The translations under genes were made by a program, and so were the position numbers. A stretch of DNA of 7,337 nt from Bacteroides sp. (lineage in GTDB: Bacteria; Bacteroidota; Bacteroidia; Bacteroidales; Bacteroidaceae), in the NCBI GenBank assembly GCA_021204375.1, contig JAJPZL010000001.1:1-7337 (forward strand), read 5' to 3'. Shown piece after piece: positions 1 to 6,697 of the stretch. The notes under the pieces are model-generated. The model was not told the DNA's origin. It ran no database searches and was given only the letters and a program-made list of their open reading frames with translations. Numbering within the stretch: position 1 is the first letter of the stretch; the number at the start of each line of letters is the position of its first letter.

Positions 1-7
1 GGTTTAA

Positions 8-76
8 TTCGAACCAACAGTCAGCGAGACTAATAACCCCCGGTTCAAATTTGATGAAGAACTGGAAATGGTTTAA
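8..76 (+). CDS. Possible C-terminal tail of an unidentified + strand gene
   Basis: One frame reads about 22 residues (FEPTVSETNNPRFKFDEELE, then M and V) to a TAA at 74-76. The acidic, charged ending looks like a plausible protein C-terminus and would be convergent with the FHA gene. The same frame has a TAA at 5-7, so the tail joins nothing upstream unless there is a frameshift. Reading bases 1-9 in the first frame (GLI) and dropping one C would join it. I do not recognise the family, and the stretch is short enough to be open by chance. The bases left of the window would settle it. Confidence 0.2.
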   Translation, partial: FEPTVSETNNPRFKFDEELEMV

Positions 77-190
77 AACTAGCCGCTATGGATATTTATG
101 AGAATAAATTCTTCAATAAAGAGGTTTAGAAGAACATATCTCTATAATTCCATCTTATAAAAATAGACTGATGAACAATCCCTTGTTCCC

Positions 191-318
191 TCCGTCTTCA
201 TAGCCGATAGTCTCTTTCTGGAGATATTCCAGTCATCTCACGGTTCATGTCAATAAATTGCCCGTACCCGGAGCGGTTTGGAAGTCGCATGGAAAAATTC
301 ACCGGCTATGAAGCCGGA
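191..318. repeat. Imperfect 16-bp inverted repeat of REP-like palindromes
   Basis: TCCGTCTTCATAGCCG at 191-206 is the reverse complement of 303-318 except at one position (15 of 16). Each arm is itself a small palindrome. The right arm is perfect (CCGGCT, loop ATGA, AGCCGG at 302-317). The left arm is the same hairpin with one mismatch. About 96 bases lie between the arms, including a 5-bp hairpin, CTGGA/TCCAG, at 218-232. Two head-to-head palindromes in an intergenic gap resemble a REP pair or a short MITE-like element. No transposase and no clear target-site duplication are visible. Only a copy count in the genome would show whether it is dispersed. Confidence 0.5.
293..317 (-). terminator. 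Probable terminator of the HU/SPOR-FHA unit
   Basis: Read leftward from the FHA stop, a perfect 6-bp GC-rich stem with a TCAT loop (302-317) is followed after a few bases by a run of five T (the A run at 293-297 on the + strand). It starts about 37 bases past the stop codon. The short gap between stem and T run makes it a moderate Rho-independent terminator. The same hairpin is the right arm of the inverted repeat, so the element may have been recruited as a terminator. Confidence 0.5.
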
Positions 319-353
319 AGTAACCGGGTAGCCAGGGATTGAAGGTATCTTTC

Positions 354-872
354 TTATTTTCCTTTATGCAGGATCAGGGTAGTGGCTCCCAGGGTAATGA
401 TGGCTTCGTCATCGAGGATTCTTCGCTCTTTTTTCTGCAAAAGTTCGTTATGGACAAAGGTTCCTGTGAGGCTGGGTCCATCCTGTAAGGTGTAGACTAA
501 GGTGCCGTCTTTTTTGCGGCGTACGTTGAGGATGCAGTGCCTGCGGTCCATACTCATATCTCCCGATTCAATGGGGGAATTGATAACGGTGCCTACGCAG
601 CGACGGCCGATGATATTATCTCCCTCTTGCAGGGGAAGGATCTGTTTGTAGCCAAATATGTTTTCTACGACCGTAAGGGTGCCGAATTCGCTCTCTACCT
701 CTTCTTCTTTTTTACGGTCTTTGTTGGTGGCGTTGAGCTTGCTCTTGCCGATACGTATGCTGAATTGTTTGCCGCAGGCGTCGCAGACAAAGACTAAGGA
801 CTGGCCTTCGCTGTATTGGGTTTCGTCAAAGGTAAGATAGTTGTCGCATTTGGGACAGCGTACTCGTTTCAT
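354..872 (-). CDS. Zinc-ribbon and FHA domain protein
   Basis: This 172-residue cytoplasmic protein has two visible parts. Residues 6-33 form a zinc ribbon with two CxxC knuckles (C6/C9 and C30/C33). After a lysine- and glutamate-rich linker (about 43-62), residues 65-170 match a forkhead-associated fold, with GRR at 89-91, DRRHC at 109-113 and LTGTFVHNE at 135-143. FHA domains normally bind phosphothreonine peptides. Here the Ser usual three residues before the His is Asp109, and the Asn of the usual NGT motif is Thr136, so ordinary phosphopeptide binding is uncertain. The gene starts 27 bases after the HU/SPOR gene on the same strand, with no promoter-like sequence between, so the two are probably co-transcribed. 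No strong ribosome binding site is visible, as is common in Bacteroidetes. The partner and exact role are unknown; the neighbour suggests an envelope or division link, which is inference. Confidence 0.88.
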   Translation of the reverse strand: MKRVRCPKCDNYLTFDETQYSEGQSLVFVCDACGKQFSIRIGKSKLNATNKDRKKEEEVESEFGTLTVVENIFGYKQILPLQEGDNIIGRRCVGTVINSPIESGDMSMDRRHCILNVRRKKDGTLVYTLQDGPSLTGTFVHNELLQKKERRILDDEAIITLGATTLILHKGK

Positions 873-899
873 AAGTGGGAGTTTGGGTGAGTAAAAATA

Positions 900-2015
900 T
901 CAGGGTGTTACCAGAAGCCAGGCTGTGGTATAGGGGGTTACTTCGCGCAGCAGGTTGAGGTTTTTATTGGCCTCTTTGCGTGCTTGGTAAGCCAGGATGG
1001 ATACACGGATGCGCCCGTCTCCTTTGACTACTTCGGCTTCTTTGTAGCCTTCGGTCTGTAGTTTACGGACCATGGCTGCGGCTTCCTGCTCCTGGGAGAC
1101 ACTGGCTACTATGATCTTATAGGGTTTGCTGCTTTTTATGGTTGCTGCTTCCGGAGCAGTGGGAGCCGGTTGGGGTGTTACTTCTGCTTTTTGGGCAGGA
1201 GCAACGGGGACAGGTTCGCTTACTACGGCCGGAACGGGTATAGCTTCTGCTGTTTCTTTGTTAGTAATTTCCGGTTTCGTTTTATTGACTTTGACCTCTT
1301 TGACGACTTTGGGTCGGGCGTTCTGCCTGCCGGTCCGGTCGTTGTTTTTTTCTACCAGGGTCATGGCTAAAGGCTCCCGGTCAAAGATCTCAAAGATGCC
1401 GGAGGGTATGAGTTGGGCATAATTTAGCTGCTGAACATCTGTATTCTCTACGGGTTTGGAGAGTAGAAAGAAAAGCAGGATAGCGACTGCTACGGCTACG
1501 GCTTCCCGCAGGTAGGGGATGTGGTGCTCTTTCCGGGGGGTATCCGGTACCAGAACGGGTGACTGAAGGGTTTTTTCAACCGTTTTTTCTAATTGGCATA
1601 GTTCTTTGATCTCAAAGCTACCCAGTCCGTACAGGGAAGGGGTTTGTATGTGCTGCTGTGAGGGTGTAAAACTTATTTTACCTTCAACAGAGTAATTCAG
1701 GGTGCCGACCGGATAGAGGTTGATGCTGCCTTCTGCATAGAGTTGTTCTGTCAGTTGCCTGATCTTCTGGTTGACAATCCGCTCGGCATCCGGGAAATTG
1801 GTGTGGTATGCGGCCATAAAGGATTGGGTGAGCACTCCGTCGTTCAGGGTGAGTTGCGGATTGAAGCCGATGCTCCGGTAGGGAGGGGTGAATGAGTTTT
1901 CCTCGCTGTTCCATCCTGCGGGTATGGAGTGGGCAATAAATCCTCCGAAACCGGGGAGGATGACACAATCATTATCCAGTAACAGGATCTCAATATGTTT
2001 AGCGAGTTCATTCAT
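900..2015 (-). CDS. HU-CCDC81 and SPOR domain membrane protein
   Basis: This 371-residue protein appears complete. Residues 1-58 (with LLLDNDCVILPGFGGF) match the first bacterial HU-CCDC81 domain. Residues about 60-130 (with YPVGTLNY) match the second. One membrane segment lies at about 171-187 (EAVAVAVAILLFFLLSKPV), preceded by basic residues, which suggests the N-terminus is cytoplasmic. A Pro/Ala/Val-rich linker (about 255-292) leads to a C-terminal SPOR domain at about 298-371. SPOR domains bind peptidoglycan stripped of stem peptides, which accumulates at the division septum. The HU-like part resembles DNA-binding folds, although binding in this family is not established to my knowledge. 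The layout would let one protein touch a cytoplasmic partner and septal peptidoglycan at once; that is inference. It is the first gene of a probable two-gene unit with the FHA gene. The promoter element lies only a few bases before the ATG. Confidence 0.9.
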   Translation of the reverse strand: MNELAKHIEILLLDNDCVILPGFGGFIAHSIPAGWNSEENSFTPPYRSIGFNPQLTLNDGVLTQSFMAAYHTNFPDAERIVNQKIRQLTEQLYAEGSINLYPVGTLNYSVEGKISFTPSQQHIQTPSLYGLGSFEIKELCQLEKTVEKTLQSPVLVPDTPRKEHHIPYLREAVAVAVAILLFFLLSKPVENTDVQQLNYAQLIPSGIFEIFDREPLAMTLVEKNNDRTGRQNARPKVVKEVKVNKTKPEITNKETAEAIPVPAVVSEPVPVAPAQKAEVTPQPAPTAPEAATIKSSKPYKIIVASVSQEQEAAAMVRKLQTEGYKEAEVVKGDGRIRVSILAYQARKEANKNLNLLREVTPYTTAWLLVTP

Positions 2016-2019
2016 ACTG

Positions 2020-2027
2020 CAAAAGTA
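2020..2027 (-). promoter_or_regulatory. Bacteroidetes -7 element for the HU/SPOR gene
   Basis: The minus strand reads TACTTTTG, a full match to TAnnTTTG, ending four bases before the ATG. With the usual spacing, transcription would start at or one base before the start codon, so the mRNA would be leaderless or nearly so. The region upstream is A/T-run rich, and I see no clear TTG at the -33 position. This lowers confidence; the true start may lie further upstream. Confidence 0.45.
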
Positions 2028-2130
2028 GTTTTTTTATAAAAAAGTGGCGTAAAAAATCCGTTAAATTATCTTCAAGGCCGCCTGCTGCTGCTTCAACGGG
2101 GTGGCTGTTAGGTAATTCGAAGAAAATTAT

Positions 2131-2138
2131 TACATTTA
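2131..2138 (+). promoter_or_regulatory. Possible -7 element for the UDP-glucose dehydrogenase gene
   Basis: TACATTTA matches TAnnTTTG at all fixed positions but the last. A TTA at 2108-2110, 20 bases upstream, is a weak stand-in for the -33 TTG. It would give a leader of about 30 bases. No better candidate is visible between the divergent genes. Confidence 0.3.
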
Positions 2139-2175
2139 CACTTTTTCCGGAAAACAGATAAAACTATAATAACAG

Positions 2176-3489
2176 ATGAAAATAGCAATTGTTGGAACAG
2201 GGTATGTGGGATTGGTTACGGGTACCTGTTTTGCTGAGATCGGGGTCGATGTAACGTGTGTGGATACCAATGTGCAAAAGATAGAGTCCCTAAGGAAAGG
2301 GATTATTCCTATTTACGAAAATGGACTGGAGAAGATGGTAATCCGCAATACCAAAGCGGGAAGGCTTACCTTTACTACTTCGCTGGAGGAGTGCCTCAAT
2401 GAGGTAGAGATGGTTTTTTGTGCAGTGGGTACTCCTCCGGATGAGGATGGTAGTGCGGACCTGCGGTATGTACTGGATGTGGCCCGTACCATCGGCCGAA
2501 ATATGGATCATTATTTGCTAGTGATTACCAAGAGTACGGTCCCTGTGGGGACAGCCCAAAAAGTGAAAGCGGCTATTCAGGAGGAATTGGATAAAAGGGG
2601 ATCGGCCCTGGAGTTTGATATTGCTTCTAATCCGGAGTTCCTGAAAGAGGGGAATGCTGTGGATGATTTTATGAGTCCCGACCGTGTGGTGGTGGGCGTG
2701 GAGTCTGAGCGGGCTAAGGAGCTTATGTCGAAGCTTTATAAACCTTTTATGCTGAATAATTTCCGGATGATCTTTATGGATGTGCCTTCGGCGGAGATGA
2801 CTAAATATGCGGCTAACTCTATGCTGGCTACCCGTATCAGTTTTATGAACGATATTGCTAATTTATGCGAGTTGGTGGGAGCGGATGTGAATATGGTACG
2901 GAGCGGGATCGGATCGGATACCCGGATCGGCCGTAAATTTCTCTACCCGGGATGTGGTTACGGGGGTTCCTGTTTCCCCAAGGATGTAAAGGCGTTGATA
3001 AAAACGGCTAAACAGCAGGGGTATACGATGCGTGTATTGCGTGCGGTGGAAGAGGTGAATGAGCTCCAGAAAACGATCTTGTATAAAAAGCTTCTCAAAG
3101 AGCTTAACGGGGATGTGAAAGGAAAAACGGTTGCCCTCTGGGGGCTGGCTTTTAAGCCTGAAACGGATGATATGCGGGAGGCTCCGGCCCTGGTACTGAT
3201 CGAAAAGTTATTGGAAGAGGGTGCTGTAGTGCGGGTGTATGATCCTGCGGCTATGGAGGAGTGTAAACGGAGAGCGGGGGAACGTCTCTACTATGCACGG
3301 GATATGTACGATGCGGTGCTGGATGCGGATGCGCTGTTATTGGTGACGGAGTGGAAGGAGTTCAGGCTGCCTTCGTGGGCGGTGGTAAAGAGAACCATGA
3401 GAAACCTGTTGGTACTGGATGGACGGAATATTTATAAGAAAGAGGATATAGAGGAACACGGGTTTGTTTATCATTGTATTGGTAAGTGA
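2176..3489 (+). CDS. ugd: UDP-glucose 6-dehydrogenase
   Basis: This enzyme oxidises UDP-glucose to UDP-glucuronate in the cytoplasm, using two NAD+. The product feeds capsule, O-antigen or other uronic-acid polysaccharides and related sugars. The 437-residue length is normal for the family. Visible motifs are the N-terminal Rossmann GTGYVG at 7-12, TKSTVPVGT at 118-126, EFLKEG at 154-159, and GYGGSCFPKDV containing the catalytic Cys266. A second Rossmann-like C-terminal domain starts near GKTVALWGLAFKPETDDMRE and binds the UDP-sugar. The ATG gives the expected MKIAIVGTGYVG start. No glycosyltransferase or polysaccharide genes flank it, and it has its own strong terminator, so it is a stand-alone gene here rather than part of a visible capsule cluster. 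The nearest homologous activity would be GDP-mannose dehydrogenase, but the overall motif set favours UDP-glucose. Confidence 0.95.
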   Translation: MKIAIVGTGYVGLVTGTCFAEIGVDVTCVDTNVQKIESLRKGIIPIYENGLEKMVIRNTKAGRLTFTTSLEECLNEVEMVFCAVGTPPDEDGSADLRYVLDVARTIGRNMDHYLLVITKSTVPVGTAQKVKAAIQEELDKRGSALEFDIASNPEFLKEGNAVDDFMSPDRVVVGVESERAKELMSKLYKPFMLNNFRMIFMDVPSAEMTKYAANSMLATRISFMNDIANLCELVGADVNMVRSGIGSDTRIGRKFLYPGCGYGGSCFPKDVKALIKTAKQQGYTMRVLRAVEEVNELQKTILYKKLLKELNGDVKGKTVALWGLAFKPETDDMREAPALVLIEKLLEEGAVVRVYDPAAMEECKRRAGERLYYARDMYDAVLDADALLLVTEWKEFRLPSWAVVKRTMRNLLVLDGRNIYKKEDIEEHGFVYHCIGK

Positions 3490-3505
3490 GTTCCGGTGGT
3501 TGTAG

Positions 3506-3543
3506 AATGTCCGCTTTCTGCCTGTAGGAAAGCGGACATTTTT
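3506..3543 (+). terminator. Strong Rho-independent terminator after ugd
   Basis: A perfect 13-bp stem (AATGTCCGCTTTC at 3506-3518 with GAAAGCGGACATT at 3528-3540) has a 9-base loop and runs into a T tract at 3539-3543. It begins 17 bases after the ugd stop and separates ugd from the lipoprotein gene. Confidence 0.9.
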
Positions 3544-3578
3544 AGTTTAATCCTCTTTACTACTCAAAATATTATGTG

Positions 3579-3586
3579 TAAATTTG
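3579..3586 (+). promoter_or_regulatory. Bacteroidetes -7 element for the lipoprotein gene
   Basis: TAAATTTG is an exact TAnnTTTG match 16 bases before the ATG, in an AT-rich gap just after the ugd terminator. Transcription would start near 3590, leaving a leader of about 12 bases. A clear -33 TTG is not visible; the sequence at that distance reads TTTAC. Confidence 0.6.
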
Positions 3587-3602
3587 CATAAAACAAGAAT
3601 AA

Positions 3603-4403
3603 ATGAGGAAAACCTTATCGTTGATAGCACTGGTTCTGTTGATCTGCTCCTGTACAGGGAAACCGGCCGGTGAATCTCCATCTCAACAGGAGAGTACGGC
3701 TGCCAAAGAGCTTCTTCAGGGGGTGTGGCTGGACGAATTTACGGACTCTCCGGTGCTGAGAATTGCGGGAGATACTATTTACTACAATAATTCACAGAAT
3801 ATTCCGGTCTATTTCCAGGTGATCAAAGATAGTTTATATATGCATGGGGGTAACAGGACGGTGCGGTATAAGATTGATCGTCATACGGAGCATGTGTTGT
3901 GGTTCCATTCGCTGCCGGATCATGTGATTAAGCTTTATAAATCGGAGAATGCGGAGGATACACTGGCTTTTGTACGGCAGCGGGTTGAAGTGATCCGGCC
4001 GGTCAGTGAAGTGATGAAAAAGGATACGGTGGTAACGTATGATGGAGTGCGCTACCGGGCGTATGCTTATATCAACCCCTCTTCTATGAAGGTGGTAAGG
4101 AGTAGGCAGTCGGAGGATGGTTTGAGTTATGAGAATGTCTATTATGACAATGTGATCCATATCTGTGTATACCAGGGAGCGAAAAGTCTTTTTGCTAAGG
4201 ATATTACCAAAGAGATGTTTGAGGAGGTTATTGCCGGGGATGTGCTTCAGCGTTCTATCCTGGCTGATATGGAGTTTAATGGGGTGAACCGCTCTGGGTA
4301 TCATTACCAGGCTATGGTGTGTATTCCGGAGAGTCCGGTTTGTAATTTAGTGAACCTGGATATCAGCTTTGACGGGGAGCTCTTTATTAATCCGGCAGAG
4401 TAA
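3603..4403 (+). CDS. Lipoprotein of unknown function (possibly DUF4738-like)
   Basis: This 266-residue protein begins with a lipoprotein signal: MRK, a hydrophobic stretch (LSLIALVLLI) and a lipobox ending at Cys17 (LICSC). After cleavage and lipidation it would be anchored in the envelope. The residues after Cys17 (TGKPAGE) lack a clear acidic surface-export signal of the Bacteroidetes type, so a periplasm-facing location is more likely. The rest is soluble and probably rich in beta strands, with many alternating hydrophobic and polar residues, and no catalytic motif I can name. Size, signal and the residues about 38-90 (GVWLDEFTDSPVLRIAGDTI) recall Bacteroidales lipoproteins with a DUF4738 annotation, but I cannot confirm that. 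It sits between two terminators with its own promoter, so it is probably transcribed alone. The function is unknown. Confidence 0.85.
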   Translation: MRKTLSLIALVLLICSCTGKPAGESPSQQESTAAKELLQGVWLDEFTDSPVLRIAGDTIYYNNSQNIPVYFQVIKDSLYMHGGNRTVRYKIDRHTEHVLWFHSLPDHVIKLYKSENAEDTLAFVRQRVEVIRPVSEVMKKDTVVTYDGVRYRAYAYINPSSMKVVRSRQSEDGLSYENVYYDNVIHICVYQGAKSLFAKDITKEMFEEVIAGDVLQRSILADMEFNGVNRSGYHYQAMVCIPESPVCNLVNLDISFDGELFINPAE

Positions 4404-4415
4404 CTGCCGGATTAA
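4387..4415. terminator. Shared hairpin between convergent lipoprotein gene and tex
   Basis: A perfect 12-bp stem (TTAATCCGGCAG at 4387-4398 with CTGCCGGATTAA at 4404-4415) has a 5-base loop that contains the lipoprotein TAA stop. It lies 6 bases beyond the tex stop on the other strand. It is symmetric, so it could act in both directions, but neither side is followed by a good T run beyond the stem's own TTAA. It is the only structure separating the two convergent genes. Confidence 0.65.
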
Positions 4416-4421
4416 CGGGGG

Positions 4422-6550
4422 TTATGAGTTGACTCCTTTCATGGATAACTGGATCCGTTTTCTTTCTTTGTCTACAGAGATCACTTTTACCATTACATGT
4501 TGATGTAGTTTTACTACCTGGGTGGGATCGGTTATATACCGGTCGGCCAGCTGGGAGAGGTGTACGAGTCCGTTCTCTTTGATACCCAGGTCGATAAAGC
4601 AGCCGAAATTGGTAATGTTGTTAATGATACCGGGGAGTACCATGCCCTCTTTCAGGTCGTCTAGGGTTTTGACATTTTTATCGAATTCAAATACCTGAAT
4701 GGTCTGACGGGGGTTGCGTCCGGGTTTATCGAGCTCTTCCATAATGTCTGTTAGTGTAGGTATACCGGTTTCGCCGGTTACATAGCGGTGCAGGTCTATT
4801 TTCTTTCTCAGGCCGGCATCTGCGATCAGCTCTTCCACGCTGCACCTGTTATCTTTGGCCATCTTTTCTACAATGTGGTAGCTTTCCGGGTGTACGGCTG
4901 TATTATCCAGGGGATTGGTTCCTTGCGGGATGCGCAGGAATCCGGCACATTGTTCGAAGGATTTTGCTCCCATCCGGGGAACTTTCATTAGCTCTTTCCG
5001 GTTTTTAAAGGTGCTGTTCTCTGCCCGGAAATTGACGATGTTCTGAGCCAGCTGGGGACCCAGTCCGGATACGTAGGTTAACAGGTAGCTGCTGGCTGTA
5101 TTGAGGTTGACTCCTACTGAATTTACGCAGTTGACCACTGTCTGGTCCAGGGATTGTTTGAGTTTGTTCTGGTCTACATCGTGCTGGTATTGGCCTACTC
5201 CGATGGATTTGGGATCGATCTTGACTAATTCTGCCAGGGGGTCCATCAGCCGGCGTCCTATGGAGACGGCTTCCCTGACTGTTATGTCGTAATCGGGGAA
5301 CTCTTCGCGGGCTATTTTGGAGGCGGAGTATACGGAGGCTCCGTTCTCGCTTACTACAAATACCTGTACTTTGCGGTCGAACTGGATATGGGTAATAAAG
5401 GTTTCGGTCTCCCGCCCGGCCGTACCGTTTCCAATGGCAATGGCTTCGATGTTATAGGTTTATACCATTTTCCGTACTTTGGCGGCTGCATCTGAGGTTT
5501 TGGAGACCGGAGGGTGGGGATAAATATTTTCGTTGTGAAGCAGGTTGCCCTGGTTGTCTAAGCACACTACCTTACAGCCTGTGCGGAATCCGGGGTCGAT
5601 GCCCATGACTCTTTTTTGTCCTAATGGAAGGGCCAGGAGTAACTGCCGCAGGTTTTCTGTAAATACGCGGATGGCCTCCTGGTCGGCCCGCTCTTTAGAG
5701 AGGGCGGCAAATTCTGTTTCCAGGGAGGGTTTGAGGAGTCTTTTATAGGAGTCTTTGATGGCTTCCCTGAGGTGAGGGGTGCAACTGTTGTTGCTCCGGA
5801 TGAATCGTTTCTCTAATTTTCGATACACTCCTGGTCGTTCGGGGAGATTGATACTTTCAGGAATTCTTCGGCTTCTGCCCGGCGGATAGCTAAGATGCGG
5901 TGGAAGGAGGCTCTTTTCAGGGGTTCTGAGAAATCAAAGTAATCCCGGTATTTGGCTGCCTCTTCTTCTTTGCCTTTGATCACTCTGGATGTGAGAACAG
6001 CCTGGCGGTTGAACTGGTTCCGCACATCGTTACGGGCTCTTTCGTCTTCATTGACCTGTTCGGCAATAATGTCCCGGGCTCCTTTCAGGGCTTCTTCTGC
6101 ATCAGCTACCTCTTTTCCAGTGAAGCGTTCTGCATAGTGCTCAATATCCTGCTCGCGTTGTAGCAAGAGGGTAACGGCAAGGGGTTCCAGTCCTTTCTGA
6201 CGGGCTGCCTCTGCCCGGGTTTTCCGTTTCGGTTTATAGGGGAGGTAGATGTCTTCCAGCAGGGTACTTTCCCAGGTATCTTCAATTCTTGCTTTCAGTT
6301 CCGGGATTAGTTTTCCCTGTTCTTCTATGGTGGAAAGGATAGTCTCTTTACGTTTGGCTATCTCTTTTAATTTGATATAAAGGGATTCGATGGCACTTAC
6401 CTGTACCTCGTCCAGCCTTCCGGTCATTTCTTTACGGTAACGGCTGATAAAAGGGATGGTGGCTCCCTCGTCCAGCAATTGAAGGGTATGGTGTACCTGC
6501 TGGAAAGAGAGTTGTAGAGCAGAGGCTATCTTGTTACAAAATAATTTCAT
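4422..6550 (-). pseudogene. tex: Tex transcription accessory protein, frameshift and nonsense mutation
   Basis: Tex is a cytoplasmic nucleic-acid-binding protein tied to transcription and RNA handling. With its lesions repaired, the gene encodes about 709 residues, the normal length. Order: Tex N-terminal helical region (about 1-310, with GATIPFISRYRKEMTGRLDE), YqgF/RNase H-like domain from about 315 (MGIDPGFRTGCKVV), helix-hairpin-helix at about 482-541 (VNLNTAS, SGLGPQLAQNIV), and S1 RNA-binding domain at about 632-705, with a complete C-terminus. Two lesions break it. At 5817-5820 the minus-strand codons GAG TGT ATC GAA AAT TAG need one extra A to read ECIEKLEKRF, so a base is missing after residue 244. 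At 5460-5462 a TAA stands at residue 364, inside the YqgF domain, where homologs typically carry Glu (MV-E-AYNIEAIAIGNG). Everything after each lesion is well conserved. The ATG at 6550 gives the usual start (MKLFCNKIAS) with a purine-rich AAGAAGAAAA before it; an upstream in-frame extension to 6682 runs through the promoter and is not used. Confidence 0.9.
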
Positions 6551-6579
6551 TTTTCTTCTTTTTTGAGTAATAACGGTTG

Positions 6580-6611
6580 CAAAAATAGTCAAACCTTTGG
6601 GAGGTAAACAA
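6580..6611 (-). promoter_or_regulatory. Promoter of tex
   Basis: On the minus strand, TTG (6609-6611) is followed after 21 bases by TATTTTTG (6580-6587), a full match to the Bacteroidetes -33/-7 promoter. Transcription would start near 6576, giving a leader of about 25 bases before the tex ATG. It is the best-formed promoter in the window, so the gene was presumably expressed before its coding lesions arose, or still is. Confidence 0.7.
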
Positions 6612-6651
6612 TTTAAAAACTCAAAAATATCGTTCCGTTGGCAGAATCTTT

Positions 6652-6659
6652 TATCTTTG
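6652..6659 (+). promoter_or_regulatory. -7 element for the 5'-nucleotidase gene
   Basis: TATCTTTG matches TAnnTTTG exactly, 38 bases before the ATG. Transcription would start near 6663 with a leader of about 35 bases. The nearest TTG (6638-6640) is only 11 bases upstream, too close for a normal -33 element, so the upstream half is weak. The promoter lies back to back with that of tex. Confidence 0.55.
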
Positions 6660-6697
6660 TAATCCCATTTTTGGAAACACAAAGAAAATATAGAGTC

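Larger units (their letters stand above)
77..353. other. Non-coding stretch with REP-like palindromes
   Basis: No frame on either strand stays open with a credible start here. On the minus strand, fragments of open frame such as LEYLQKETIGYEDGGNKGLF (roughly 225-170) are interrupted and have no start. Bases 77-180 are AT-rich and featureless. Bases 181-330 are GC-richer and hold inverted repeats, listed separately. A further 7-bp pair, TACCCGG at 265-271 and CCGGGTA at 324-330, encloses the right-hand palindrome, so the RNA could fold into a two-level structure. I cannot assign it to a known RNA family. Confidence 0.5.

Noticed and set aside
1..20. tRNA T-arm on the minus strand (GGTTCGAAT)
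   Set aside because: The five-base T stem does not pair on both sides, and no anticodon or D arm with proper spacing follows in 20-80.
201..250. Group II intron domain V (AGCCG ... CGGTT)
   Set aside because: The closing bases pair, but the interior is about 10 bases too long, lacks the GAAA tetraloop, and no intron reverse transcriptase is nearby.
170..353. Small minus-strand protein (MNREMTGISPERDYRL and neighbouring open pieces)
   Set aside because: The open pieces lie in different frames broken by stops, with no credible start or ribosome site. The base-level inverted repeats explain the region better.
1126..1422. Open frame opposite the HU/SPOR gene, rich in Gly, Ala and Ser
   Set aside because: It is the reverse reading of the Pro/Ala-rich linker and SPOR gene; it has no start signal and low-complexity composition.
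3834..4304. 156-codon open frame opposite the lipoprotein gene
   Set aside because: The sense strand has a signal peptide, lipobox and promoter. The antisense product is rich in His, Ile and Arg with no recognisable domain.
6551..6682. N-terminal extension of Tex upstream of 6550
   Set aside because: It would cross the tex promoter, and Tex proteins normally begin at the MKLFCNKIAS-type start.
6638..6697. TTG start for the nucleotidase at 6638
   Set aside because: It lies upstream of the -7 element and would bury the signal peptide behind 20 extra residues.
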